This document shows positions 38,612 to 47,770 of a stretch of 64,000 nucleotides of DNA, piece by piece. The stretch spans positions 1 to 64,000 of the forward strand of contig JAWLCW010000015.1 of the NCBI GenBank assembly GCA_041686935.1. The letters are read 5' to 3'. The notes beneath the pieces are model-generated. The model saw nothing but the letters and a program-made list of their open reading frames with translations. It searched no databases and was not told where the DNA came from. Numbering within the stretch: the stretch's first letter is position 1; each line of letters begins with the position of its first letter. The position numbers were made by a program, and so were the translations under genes. The DNA comes from Mariniphaga sp041686935. Lineage in GTDB: Bacteria > Bacteroidota > Bacteroidia > Bacteroidales > Prolixibacteraceae.

Positions 38612-39244
38612 TTATTCTCCCACCACTACTTTGGCATAGCGGATAACTTTATCATGCAATGTGTATCCTTTTTGTATCACATCAACCACCTTGCCTTTTA
38701 GTTTTTCTTCCGGTGAAGGAATTTTGGTAAGTGCCTCATGATGATCGACGTCAAAATCGTGGTGCAGTGCATCAATTTCCTTCACATTATTCTGTTTCAG
38801 GAATTCTCTGAACTTGCTGTATATAAGCAAGGTACCCTGCTTTCCCGGATCATCTTCCGGCACTTCCTTTAATGATTGTATTGCGCGTTCAAAATCGTCT
38901 ATTACAGGTAAAATCCCGGTTAGAACCGATTCCCCTCCTGATTTTATCAAATCCGCCTTTTCCCTGACAGTCCGTTTGCGAAAATTGTCAAATTCGGCCT
39001 GCAATCGCAGATGTTTGTCTGACAAATCTTTCAGCTTTTCTTCCAGTTCTTCAATTTTGGTTTCCTTTTTATCCTTTTTTGTTTTTTTCTTTTTTCCCTC
39101 ATTGTTATCAGAACTATCATCCAATTCGCTACTTTCCTGGTCTATTTGTTCTCCGTTGCCGTTGGGGACGGTTGTTTCAGCAGTTTCTTTCGCTGTATCC
39201 TCATTTTGAATTTCGGTATTTTTATTCATCTTATTTTCTGACAT
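38612..39244 (-). CDS. grpE: Nucleotide exchange factor GrpE
   Basis: A 210-residue protein with a long charged, coiled-coil N-terminal half (KKKKTKKDKKETKIEELEEKLKDLSDKHLRLQAEFDNFRKRTVREKADL) and the C-terminal beta domain ending GYTLHDKVIRYAKVVVGE. GrpE releases ADP from DnaK. The acidic, Ser-rich N-terminal 60 residues are longer than in Escherichia GrpE but usual in Bacteroidota. The start codon is 133 bases from the next gene, a promoter region with a long inverted repeat. Confidence 0.95.
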   Translation of the reverse strand: MSENKMNKNTEIQNEDTAKETAETTVPNGNGEQIDQESSELDDSSDNNEGKKKKTKKDKKETKIEELEEKLKDLSDKHLRLQAEFDNFRKRTVREKADLIKSGGESVLTGILPVIDDFERAIQSLKEVPEDDPGKQGTLLIYSKFREFLKQNNVKEIDALHHDFDVDHHEALTKIPSPEEKLKGKVVDVIQKGYTLHDKVIRYAKVVVGE

Positions 39245-39305
39245 AACTCTTCCATTTAATTTGCAACAAGCCTAATCAAAAAATTTGCCATGCCCCTGTA
39301 AAAGA

Positions 39306-39343
39306 CAAATTGACACCCATATTGCTTGTCGGATGTCAATTTG
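39306..39343. promoter_or_regulatory. Inverted repeat in the grpE-dnaJ promoter region
   Basis: CAAATTGACA (39306-39315) and TGTCAATTTG (39334-39343) are perfect 10-base inverted repeats 18 bases apart, centred about 80 bases before the grpE start codon. A further TTTGACAC half-site adjoins on the minus strand. It is not the CIRCE element (TTAGCACTC). It could be an operator for heat-shock control, or a terminator for the TlpA-like gene upstream. Confidence 0.45.
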
Positions 39344-39377
39344 TGTCAAACAATTTCTTATTTGCTATTTTCAAGGG

Positions 39378-39893
39378 TTATTTCTTTGTCAGTTTTTCAA
39401 GTGTAGCTTCCAGGGCCGGGCCGCGCAGTTTGCGCGCAATAATTACTCCGTTTCCATCAATTAAAAAATTATCGGGAATACTTCTTATGCCATAAACCGC
39501 TGCATGTTTCGAATACCAGCCTTTTAAATCGCTGATGTGGTATGGCCATTCAAGTTTATCATCTGAAATTGCTTTTTTCCATTGGTCTTCCGTTCGATCG
39601 AGCGAGACACTGAAAACGGTAAATCCTTTTCCGTTGTTAAATTCTTTATCCTTATATTTTTTGTAAGCCTGAACTATCATAGGATTTTCACGACGGCATG
39701 GCCCGCACCAGCCAGCCCAAAAATCGAGCAGTACAAGTTGTCCATTAGTGTCTGAAAGTTTGAACGTTTCACCGTTTGTAGATTTCCCAATCAAATCCGG
39801 AGCTTTATTCCCAATATTTATGCCCAGTTGCTGGCTAAAAGATACACTTGTTCCCAAAATCATTACGGCAGCAAAAATGAATAACTTCTTCAT
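39378..39893 (-). CDS. TlpA-like thioredoxin-fold protein
   Basis: A 171-residue exported protein with signal peptide (MKKLFIFAAVMILGTSVSFSQ), the TlpA opening GINIGNKAPDLIGKSTNGETFKLSD and redox motif CGPC in DFWAGWCGPCRRENPMI. The cis-Pro is in GIRSIPDNFLIDGNGVIIAR. It is a probable periplasmic disulfide reductase. It has its own frame between murA and grpE. Confidence 0.9.
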   Translation of the reverse strand: MKKLFIFAAVMILGTSVSFSQQLGINIGNKAPDLIGKSTNGETFKLSDTNGQLVLLDFWAGWCGPCRRENPMIVQAYKKYKDKEFNNGKGFTVFSVSLDRTEDQWKKAISDDKLEWPYHISDLKGWYSKHAAVYGIRSIPDNFLIDGNGVIIARKLRGPALEATLEKLTKK

Positions 39894-39970
39894 AAAATTT
39901 CTTGTTTTTAATTGAACGTTAAAAAATAAAATAAAATCCTAAACAATAACATTTCTGAACTTTGAAGGTT

Positions 39971-41275
39971 CTATATACGGGTGATTTTTGCCCCTGTTTG
40001 CCGGAGCCGGGATTCTATATTTTCGTAACCTCTGTCTATTTGATCAATATTCTCAATGGTACTTTTTCCTTTGGCTGATAATGCTGCAATCAGAAGTGCA
40101 ATCCCTGCTCTGATATCGGGTGTTGTCATTTTAGTTCCCCGAAGGCAATGTTCTCGGTTTAACCCTATTACAGTAGCTCGATGTGGATCACAAAGAATGA
40201 TTTGGGCACCCATATCGATGAGTTTATCCACGAAAAACAAGCGGCTTTCAAACATTTTCTGATGAATAAGTACACTTCCTTTAGCCTGGGTGGCCACTAC
40301 CAGGAACACACTCAGCAGGTCGGGTGTAAGTCCCGGCCATGGCGCATCGGAAATGGTCATGATAGAACCGTCAATGTAATTCTCTATTTCATAATGTTCC
40401 GTGTCCTTTACCACCAAATCGTCGTTGTGTTGTTCCACTTTAATTCCCAATCGGCGGAAAGCAGCAGGGATGATTCCCAAATGTTTTATGCCTACATTTT
40501 TAATGGTAATTTCAGAAGCAGTCATTGCCGCAAGGCCAATAAAACTGCCCACTTCTATCATATCGGGTAAAATTCTGTGCGAGCATCCATTTAACGAGGT
40601 AACACCCTCGATGGATAGCAAATTGGAACCAATTCCGGAGATTTTTGCTCCCATTGAAACCAGCATTTTGCATAATTGCTGAACGTAGGGTTCGCAGGCT
40701 GCATTGTAAATTGTTGTGGTTCCTTCCGCCAAAACGGCAGCCATTACAATATTGGCTGTACCTGTAACTGATGCTTCTTCAAGCAACATGTAGGCTCCCC
40801 GAAGTTTTTTGGCTTCAACCGAATACCATTTATTTTGGGCATCGAAATAAAAATTTGCTCCCAAACTTTGCAAACCGGCAAAATGGGTGTCCATTCTTCT
40901 GCGGCCAATTTTATCGCCGCCCGGCTGGGGTATAAATCCCTGTCCAAAACGGGCTAAAAGTGGACCAATAATCATTACAGACCCACGCAGACTTGACGCT
41001 TGCCTGGCATAAGCTTCCGTTTTAAGATAATCGATATTCACCGATGAAGCATTAAAATTGAAAACACCCTTTTTAACGCGTTCAACATGTACACCAAGTC
41101 CCTTCAGAATTTCGATAAGTTTCAGTACGTCACTTATTTCCGGGACATTTTCAACAGTTACATCATTTTGGGTTAGCAGAACGGCGCAAATAACCTGAAG
41201 CGCTTCGTTTTTTGCACCCTGGGGTTCCAGGGTTCCCTGAAGTGTATTTCCTCCTTCAACCAGAAAAGTTGCCAT
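39971..41275 (-). CDS. murA: UDP-N-acetylglucosamine 1-carboxyvinyltransferase
   Basis: A 434-residue enolpyruvyl transferase catalysing the first committed step of peptidoglycan synthesis. Family marks: PQGAKNEALQVICAVLL with the active Lys-Asn, and SLRGSVMIIGPLLARFGQGFIPQPGGDKIGRRRMDTH. Residue 121 is Asp where Escherichia MurA has the reactive Cys115 (GGCTIGARP); the Asp form is known from Mycobacterium tuberculosis and Chlamydia, where it makes the enzyme insensitive to fosfomycin. A DUF4290 gene sits 15 bases before it in the same direction, the usual Bacteroidota pairing. Confidence 0.95.
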   Translation of the reverse strand: MATFLVEGGNTLQGTLEPQGAKNEALQVICAVLLTQNDVTVENVPEISDVLKLIEILKGLGVHVERVKKGVFNFNASSVNIDYLKTEAYARQASSLRGSVMIIGPLLARFGQGFIPQPGGDKIGRRRMDTHFAGLQSLGANFYFDAQNKWYSVEAKKLRGAYMLLEEASVTGTANIVMAAVLAEGTTTIYNAACEPYVQQLCKMLVSMGAKISGIGSNLLSIEGVTSLNGCSHRILPDMIEVGSFIGLAAMTASEITIKNVGIKHLGIIPAAFRRLGIKVEQHNDDLVVKDTEHYEIENYIDGSIMTISDAPWPGLTPDLLSVFLVVATQAKGSVLIHQKMFESRLFFVDKLIDMGAQIILCDPHRATVIGLNREHCLRGTKMTTPDIRAGIALLIAALSAKGKSTIENIDQIDRGYENIESRLRQTGAKITRI

Positions 41276-41290
41276 CTGAGGTTTACTTGT

Positions 41291-41875
41291 TTATTTTTTT
41301 TTCTTTTTCTTTTTTCCCTGAGGCTGGGGAGCCTGAATTTTTATTTCAGACAGTTGAATATCTCTGGGTGCTTTCAGTTTATTACCGGAAAGTTCTTCCA
41401 AATCCATAAAAATTTTCTCGTCTTCAACCGAATCCTTATTCCAGGCCAGATAAAGTTTTTTCATTTGATTGGCAATTTGTTCAATCAAAATGCGCTGTTC
41501 CTCGCCTTCCATACCGATAGCCGCATCAATAAGTTTTTCAGTAATCAGGCCATAGTGCCTCAATTTTATATTATTTTGGTTATAGGGAACCCTGCGAGGT
41601 TTCTCTGTAAGGATATCAGGCGATGGCGGTTCATACGGATAATCAATATCGAGTTTAAAGTCAGACATTATAGCGATGTGATCCCACAATTTGTGTTTGT
41701 ATTCAGCTACGTCGCGTAAGTATGGATACAGATTTCCCATCACATCGATAACAGCCTGCGCAGAATGATTTCTTTTTTCCTTGTCTTCAATGGTAAACAA
41801 ATGATCGACCATATTTTGAATGTTCCTGCCATATTCAGGCATTGGAAGTTTTTTTCGTTTTGTATTGTAATCCAT
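41291..41875 (-). CDS. DUF4290 protein
   Basis: A 194-residue protein of the DUF4290 family: opening MDYNTKRKKLPMPEYGRNIQNMVDHLF, core DFKLDIDYPYEPPSPDILTEKPRRVPYNQNNIKLRHYGLI, and a Lys-rich tail of seven residues in a row (GKKKKKKK). The function is unknown; it is consistently beside murA in Bacteroidota (known association, from memory). The lysine tail is encoded by an A-rich run that could slip in sequence or replication. Confidence 0.88.
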   Translation of the reverse strand: MDYNTKRKKLPMPEYGRNIQNMVDHLFTIEDKEKRNHSAQAVIDVMGNLYPYLRDVAEYKHKLWDHIAIMSDFKLDIDYPYEPPSPDILTEKPRRVPYNQNNIKLRHYGLITEKLIDAAIGMEGEEQRILIEQIANQMKKLYLAWNKDSVEDEKIFMDLEELSGNKLKAPRDIQLSEIKIQAPQPQGKKKKKKK

Positions 41876-41997
41876 AAATTGAATAAATTATTTACAACTA
41901 TTTTATATTCAGGAAAAATGAGGGTTATATCTTTTCCATTTGCAAAACTAATGATTTCTTTACAATACGCAATTTTTCACCTTTTGTTATCCATAGT

Positions 41998-44340
41998 TTA
42001 ACCTATGATTTTAAGTTTGGCAAATTTCAGCAGAAGTTGTTTTTGACCGGCATTGTGAAAAAAAACTGTAGCTTTTTTATTGGGCGGAATTCCTTCAATT
42101 TTCAAAACCTTTCCAACTCCAAAGCGTTGATGTTCAACCGTCATTCCCTGAACTATTTTATCGGGATCATCGAAGGTAAACTCCGCTTTACTACTAACGG
42201 AATCAGGCTGATTCTCCATTTTTCTGCGAAAAATATCCTGTCGCCACGGTTTTTGCAGCGGTTGTTGTTTTTGCCTGTTAACCAGCGATTGGGCCCGGTA
42301 TCCCGACGGAATCTTTTCCTCATCAAAAGAATATGAACGGGTTGCAGGCTTCATCCGGGCATTTTCAACCATTCCATCGAGGTATTTTTCATCCATTTCG
42401 AGAAGAAAACGGCTGGGCGAACAAAATTCAAGGTTTCCCCAGCGATAACGCTGGTTTGCGTAACTGAACCACGCATTTTCTTTGGCACGGGTAAGTGCCA
42501 CGTAAAAAAGCCGTCGTTCTTCTTCCAAAGCCTCGGGCGACTTTTTTTCCTCAGCCTGTGCCGAAGGGAACAGGTTTTCCTCGAGTCCAACCACAAATAC
42601 ATTTTTGAATTCCAGCCCTTTGGCCGAATGTACTGTCATGAGTGTTACTTTATCACGATCTTCATCTTTTTCAGAATCCTGGTCTGTGAGAAGCGCAACA
42701 TCTTCCAGGTAATTTTCAAGTTTATGAGGCCGGCCTTCTTCCAATGCATTGATACTGAATTCCTGAATGCCGTTCAATAATTCCTGGATATTCTCATGTC
42801 TGCTCAGTCCTTCGGGAGATTTATCGCTGTGGAGCTCTTTTAAAATCCCGGTTTTTGTACCAATTGTTTTAGCTGCTTCCCAGGCATTTTCGTCGTTCAC
42901 AATTTGAACAAATTCCTGAATAAGCGCAACAAAATTTAAAACTTTTGATGTTGTTCCCTTATTCAGACTGGCCGGATTTTCGCCGGGGAGTGCTGCAAGT
43001 ATTTTCCAGATTGAAGTTTCTGCTTCCACAGCAGCAGTTTCAAGCTTCGTCAATGTAGTCTGACCAATTCCCCGTGCCGGATAATTGATGATTCGTTTCA
43101 GCGCTTCGTTGTCCCAGGGATTGATAACCAACCGGAAATAAGCCAATAAATCCTTAATTTCCCTGCGCTGATAAAAGCTAAGTCCGCCGTAAATTTTGTA
43201 TGGAATATTTCGCTTTCTAAGGGCTTCTTCAAAAATCCTTGATTGTGCATTGGTGCGGTAAAGGATGGCGTAATCCTGATTTTTATAATGATCGCGCAAT
43301 TGTGTTTCTGCAATTTCCTGCGCTACCAGAAAACCTTCTTCGTTATCGGTTAGGGCTGAAATAACTTTAATGGTTTTTCCCCTGTCATTTTCAGAAAAAA
43401 CAGTTTTGGGAATTTGCCGCTTATTTTTTGCTATGATGCTGTTGGCAGCATTTACGATGGTTTGTGTGGAGCGGTAATTTTGTTCAAGTTTGAAAATTTT
43501 GTGATTTGGATAATCGGATTGAAAGTTCAGAATGTTTTCAATGCGAGCGCCACGGAAAGAATAAATACTTTGGGCATCATCGCCAACCACGCAAATGTTT
43601 TGATGTTGTGCGGCCAGTCTTTTTACAATAAGGTACTGCGCAAAATTGGTATCCTGATATTCATCCACCAGCACATAATCGAAACGTTGCTGGTATTTGG
43701 CCAGAATTTCGGGGTGGTCGCGAAAAAGCAGGTTGGTTTTCAACAGCAAATCATCGAAATCCATAGCACCTGAAAGGCGGCAACGTTTCATATATTCTTT
43801 ATAAATCTCTGCATTGGCAGGCATCCTCATTCCCTTATCTGCCAGCCTTATTTCGGTATTTTCCGCATAAGCTGCCGGCGTTATGAGATTATTTTTTGCC
43901 ATTGAAATACGTGCGGCAACACTTCCCGGTTTATACATTTTATCATCAAGCTGAAAACTTTTGATAATGGTTTTTAAAAGGCTTTTGCTGTCGGCTGCAT
44001 CAAATATGGTGAAGTTGGAGGGAAATCCGATAGTTTCATGCTCGGCACGAAGAATCCGGGCAAAAATGGAGTGAAAAGTTCCCATCCACAGGTAACGGGC
44101 AGTATTTTCCCCTACTACCGCTGCAATACGTTCCTTCATTTCACGTGCAGCTTTGTTGGTAAAAGTGAGGGCTAAAATGGTCGAAGGCCGGGCGCCCTGT
44201 TTCAGCAAATGCGCAATACGATAGGTTAAAACACGTGTTTTCCCGGAACCTGCCCCTGCAATAATAAGCGCAGGGCCTTCAGTTGAAACCACGGCTTCCT
44301 GCTGTGATTTATTCAATTCTTTAAGGTAATCCAAAACCAT
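41998..44340 (-). CDS. uvrD: UvrD/PcrA-type DNA helicase
   Basis: A 780-residue superfamily 1A helicase. Motif I is AGAGSGKTRVLTYR, Ia LTFTNKAAREMKERI, II VLVDEYQDTNFAQY, III VVGDDAQSIYSFRGA, IV LEQNYRSTQTIV, V VTLMTVHSAKGLEF and VI RRLFYVALTRAK. The C-terminal tail has a Tudor-like domain (GMTVEHQRFGVGKVLKIEG) seen in PcrA-like proteins. It unwinds DNA in excision repair and replication-conflict resolution. The symbol is by family; pcrA is equally fitting. It converges with nothing; a T9SS gene diverges from it. Confidence 0.93.
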   Translation of the reverse strand: MVLDYLKELNKSQQEAVVSTEGPALIIAGAGSGKTRVLTYRIAHLLKQGARPSTILALTFTNKAAREMKERIAAVVGENTARYLWMGTFHSIFARILRAEHETIGFPSNFTIFDAADSKSLLKTIIKSFQLDDKMYKPGSVAARISMAKNNLITPAAYAENTEIRLADKGMRMPANAEIYKEYMKRCRLSGAMDFDDLLLKTNLLFRDHPEILAKYQQRFDYVLVDEYQDTNFAQYLIVKRLAAQHQNICVVGDDAQSIYSFRGARIENILNFQSDYPNHKIFKLEQNYRSTQTIVNAANSIIAKNKRQIPKTVFSENDRGKTIKVISALTDNEEGFLVAQEIAETQLRDHYKNQDYAILYRTNAQSRIFEEALRKRNIPYKIYGGLSFYQRREIKDLLAYFRLVINPWDNEALKRIINYPARGIGQTTLTKLETAAVEAETSIWKILAALPGENPASLNKGTTSKVLNFVALIQEFVQIVNDENAWEAAKTIGTKTGILKELHSDKSPEGLSRHENIQELLNGIQEFSINALEEGRPHKLENYLEDVALLTDQDSEKDEDRDKVTLMTVHSAKGLEFKNVFVVGLEENLFPSAQAEEKKSPEALEEERRLFYVALTRAKENAWFSYANQRYRWGNLEFCSPSRFLLEMDEKYLDGMVENARMKPATRSYSFDEEKIPSGYRAQSLVNRQKQQPLQKPWRQDIFRRKMENQPDSVSSKAEFTFDDPDKIVQGMTVEHQRFGVGKVLKIEGIPPNKKATVFFHNAGQKQLLLKFAKLKIIG

Positions 44341-44524
44341 TCAGTTTCTGTTTCAAAATAAAAAAACAAAAATAGAAGTTGTTTCAGGGAATCTCCTGTT
44401 TTTCTGCATCCATTTTTCAACAAAATAGATTTGATGAAAACGCAAAATCCGATTTTTGTGCCAGTCAAAACAATTAAATAAAAATTATACGTTAATATTG
44501 TAGCTCAAAGATTGGTTAAATTAT

Positions 44525-45826
44525 ATGAAAAACAGAGGCAACATAACCTTAATCGTTTTATTTTTTTTCATTGTAAACCTTGCTGTTGCTCAGGCTCAGT
44601 TATCAGCTCCGGGCTCGGCCGCTACAATAAACACAGAGTATTTAACATTTCCGGAGACGGATAATATTTTTGTTTTCTGCACCGAGTCTGAAGGTATAAA
44701 TACAGGTTCATTGCAGGTTCAAACTGAACTGACAGGAACTAAAACATTTCTTTGGGAGAAATATAATCCGGAAACCGCAGCGTTCGAATTGTTTTTTTCT
44801 GAAAGTTCAGAAAGCTCTGAATCCACAATTTCTTCCCTTGAAACCGGAGGATACCGTGTAACCATAACTCAGGGTGAAACTACCGAATTTCAGCGGGCAT
44901 GGATATTTAACAACTGGATTTCAGCCACGGCTGAAGTTATAAACTCCAACTGCGAATCGTTCCGGTTATCCGGGACATTTCTTTCTTCACCAATGATTTA
45001 TTATGATTTAGCCGACAATTCGGAACTGGAAATTTTCAGAGATATGCGGGTGGAGTGGAAAGAAGGCCAGGCAGCAATTGCCAGTGTAATTGATCCGCAA
45101 GTTTTTGATCCGCCAACCACAAACACCGATTATACATTTAGAGTTTATGATCGTTTTGGTTGCGAAACAGAATTTGTTGTGACTTATGAATCAATTGTAA
45201 CCAAAGCAAAATTCTCCGTTGATCCGATGCAGGGTGAAGCGCCGTTAACCGTAAATTTTACCAACGAATCAGAAAACGGAACCCCGGGGTTGTATGAATG
45301 GTTTTTTTACCGAAACTTCGACGATATTAAAAGAGAAGGCGAAACCACTCAGCAACCTATTGACAGCATTATGATTGTGGCGTATGATGAAAATCCGGTT
45401 TATACGTATGAAAACTCAGGAACTTATAAAGTAAAACTTGTATCTAAAAAAACGTCTGAATTTTTTACTTGCGTTGATACGGCTTATATGGAAGATTTTA
45501 TTGTTGTTGACACTTCGTTTGTGGCTGTGCCGAATGTTTTTACACCAAACGGCGACGGAGTAAACGATTTGTTTGTAGTGAAATTCTGGTCGATGCAAAG
45601 CATTAAAATTTCCATCTTTAACCGCTGGGGAAAACGCATACATTTCTGGGAAAGCAGCGATGTGAGAGGTTTTGATCAAACCTACACGGCAACAGTTTGG
45701 GATGGCAGGCTCAATGGACGGTTTGCAAGTCCGGGTGTGTATTACTATATTGTTGAAGGAAGAGGCCGCGATAACAAAGCCAGGAAAGCACACGGGTTTT
45801 TTCACCTTTTCAGGGGGAAAGACTAA
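44525..45826 (+). CDS. Secreted PKD-like protein with T9SS type B (gliding-associated) C-terminal domain
   Basis: A 433-residue protein with signal peptide (MKNRGNITLIVLFFFIVNLAVAQAQ), several Ig-like regions, one PKD-like repeat (FSVDPMQGEAPLTVNFTNESENGTPGLYEWFF) and a C-terminal domain beginning VPNVFTPNGDGVNDLFVVKFW and ending HGFFHLFRGKD. That C-terminal domain is the CHU_C/type B signal recognised by the type IX secretion system. Together with the type A cargo in the window it implies an active T9SS. Target unknown. It converges with the split histidine kinase. Confidence 0.85.
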   Translation: MKNRGNITLIVLFFFIVNLAVAQAQLSAPGSAATINTEYLTFPETDNIFVFCTESEGINTGSLQVQTELTGTKTFLWEKYNPETAAFELFFSESSESSESTISSLETGGYRVTITQGETTEFQRAWIFNNWISATAEVINSNCESFRLSGTFLSSPMIYYDLADNSELEIFRDMRVEWKEGQAAIASVIDPQVFDPPTTNTDYTFRVYDRFGCETEFVVTYESIVTKAKFSVDPMQGEAPLTVNFTNESENGTPGLYEWFFYRNFDDIKREGETTQQPIDSIMIVAYDENPVYTYENSGTYKVKLVSKKTSEFFTCVDTAYMEDFIVVDTSFVAVPNVFTPNGDGVNDLFVVKFWSMQSIKISIFNRWGKRIHFWESSDVRGFDQTYTATVWDGRLNGRFASPGVYYYIVEGRGRDNKARKAHGFFHLFRGKD

Positions 45827-46250
45827 TTACAGATTTGCTGCCAATTCAGGTTTAAACGAAAACCAAAAAGTACTTCCTTTATTTACTTCAGATTCAACAC
45901 GAATATTACCTTGAAGTAAAGTTGCATAGGCTTTGGCTATTGAGAGTCCCAACCCTGATCCTTCATACGGATTAGTATTGTTTAAACTGGCTTGTGTAAA
46001 GCGTTCAAATATGGCGTCCAGTCTGTTTTCAGGAATTCCTGTTCCGGTATCCTTAACATAGAAAGTGAACATATCATCATCACGTTTGCAGCCAAATTCA
46101 ATTTCGCCCTGCCGGGTAAACTTAATGGCATTTTTCAGAAAATTGACCAAAATAGATTCCAATTTGATTTTATCCGTGTTTAAAACTATGGGGGCCTTTG
46201 TAAAATTGGTTTTCAAATTAAATTTGATTCCTTTTAATTCTGTTTCAGGT
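45827..46250 (-). pseudogene. Histidine kinase, 3' fragment (HATPase), split by the IS
   Basis: The C-terminal half of a sensor kinase, continuing from KPETELKGIKFNLKT to a normal stop. It holds N box LESILVNFLKNAIKFT, G1 VKDTGTGIP, and G2 YEGSGLGLSIAKAY. The first codons of the frame seen now (MCQSR...) come from the IS end. Joined to the fragment at 47771-48306 after removing the IS and one TTAA, the frame is intact: GFF-KPETELKG, 319 residues in total. No response regulator is adjacent. The fragment alone should not be made as a working kinase. Confidence 0.9.
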
Positions 46251-46254
46251 TTAA

Positions 46255-47770
46255 TTCTACTTTGACACATTTATTGTTTTGAATAACAGAGGTCTATATC
46301 GTATTGTCGTTTTATATGGCGTTCCTTTAGTTGCCTAAGCAAGCGGTCTTCAGTCAATTCTTTGTAAAACTTAAAGAACAGAAAATCCATTATATCCCTT
46401 GCCGAGAGGATGGGTATTTCGTCTTGGTTTAAAAGTTTTTCTTTAAGCATGAAGCACCCAACCATCATGTTTAGTGCAATTTGGTGATGCCACGGCAGCC
46501 ATTTGCGTGTCTGGAATTGGTCCATCCCCAGGATTTGCTTCTGCTCCTTGAAACTGTGCTCTACAAAGAACCGCTGTGCCTGCATGTAGGCAACGGCCTG
46601 TTCGGTGTACTGCCCCAATGACGCATTGGTGAAGGAGTATTTGATTTCTTCCCCGTTCCTGGTTTTTCGTTTTGACACCACCAGTAGCCTGTTTTCCACT
46701 GTATTCGTGTTTTTGTCCCAAATGTACACCGTCCTGAAATGGAAGAGCCCTTTCAATACCCCTTTGGCTGAATGCCTGATGTCGATTGCTTTCCAGTCGG
46801 CAGGTTCCAACGAGCCAATATATTTGCATGCCGTGGTGTAGACCGTGCTGGCCTTTAGCTTCTTGGGCGAAGGGCCTTTGGCCGTTTTCCGTTCGGGGAG
46901 GTATAATTCCGGCTCCTCCAGGAATATCTGCTGGTCGGAGTGGATATCGAGCATATAAACCAGCCCCATGTTGTTGATTTCACGGGCAAAGGCGGCATCG
47001 TTGCCATATAGCCCGTCGGCCCCGACATAATCAAAGGTTATGCCCATCGCCAGTTGGTGCTTTATGATGTCGACTGCCAGTTCTTGTTTTGTCTTAAAAG
47101 TCCTTTCTTCAACGGGTATGTCTGCTTTCCTGCACCGTTCGTTGTCGCTTGTCCACGAAGCGGGCAGGTACAAACGGCAGTCCACCAGCGAAGCATGTTT
47201 TCCATTGCACAGGCAACCATAAACAGCTACTTGCGAGTTGGCTGTTTTGCCCACATTGCCACAGTATTGATGACCAACCCCCACGCTTTTATCACCCTTT
47301 TTCACCCAGCCGCTTTCATCGATCAGCAACCCTGTGAGCGTTTGCCTGGGCAACGATTGGGACACATCTTGTGCCACTTGGTCCATCACCGCACGTGCAT
47401 CCCAGTTGGATTCGCTGATAAAATGGTGCATAGCATGATATTCCGTATCAAGCGTCTCGCTTATCCGTTCAATGTTGTTTAATTCACTGGTCACTTTTCC
47501 TTCAATGTATAAATGTACTTTATCGAAATTCGACTTGGTTTTGTTTTTGAAAAAATTATTATATCCTGACACATAGGCAGATAGGCGCGATACCGCCTCG
47601 AGCAGTGTTTTACCATAATTTTGATTTTTCTTTATTCGATTTGTATTTTCCCGTTACCCATTGCAAATGTCTTTTTTTGTTATTTTATGCATCTAATATA
47701 CTATTATTCAATGGTTTTAACAAAATAAACTCACATTAAAATTAAAGATTTTTAATCTGTCAAAGTAGAA
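46255..47770 (-). mobile_element. IS701-type insertion sequence
   Basis: A 1516-base element with terminal inverted repeats TTCTACTTTGACA (13 of 13 matching; then one mismatch and ATT) and flanked by a 4-base duplication TTAA at 46251-46254 and 47771-47774. TTAA fits the YTAR target known for IS701. One transposase gene runs on the minus strand. Between the transposase start and the right end lie about 200 bases without a gene. The element interrupts a histidine kinase gene without loss of bases, so the insertion is probably recent. No other copy is in the window. Confidence 0.93.
46271..47572 (-). CDS. IS701-family DDE transposase
   Basis: A 433-residue transposase as read from GTG 47572. 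The first catalytic Asp is in LLIDESGWVKKGDKSVGVGHQYCGNVGKTANSQVAVYGC; the second in DYVGADGLYGND; the Glu in FVEHSFKEQKQILGMDQFQTRKW. The open frame continues upstream of the GTG to 47635, where residues KKNQNYGKTLLEAVSRLSAY would follow an ATA codon (47635-47633) at the place where an ATG would be expected. So either a non-standard start is used or the start has been lost. The stop at 46271 is 16 bases from the IS end. Confidence 0.88.
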   Translation of the reverse strand: MSGYNNFFKNKTKSNFDKVHLYIEGKVTSELNNIERISETLDTEYHAMHHFISESNWDARAVMDQVAQDVSQSLPRQTLTGLLIDESGWVKKGDKSVGVGHQYCGNVGKTANSQVAVYGCLCNGKHASLVDCRLYLPASWTSDNERCRKADIPVEERTFKTKQELAVDIIKHQLAMGITFDYVGADGLYGNDAAFAREINNMGLVYMLDIHSDQQIFLEEPELYLPERKTAKGPSPKKLKASTVYTTACKYIGSLEPADWKAIDIRHSAKGVLKGLFHFRTVYIWDKNTNTVENRLLVVSKRKTRNGEEIKYSFTNASLGQYTEQAVAYMQAQRFFVEHSFKEQKQILGMDQFQTRKWLPWHHQIALNMMVGCFMLKEKLLNQDEIPILSARDIMDFLFFKFYKELTEDRLLRQLKERHIKRQYDIDLCYSKQ

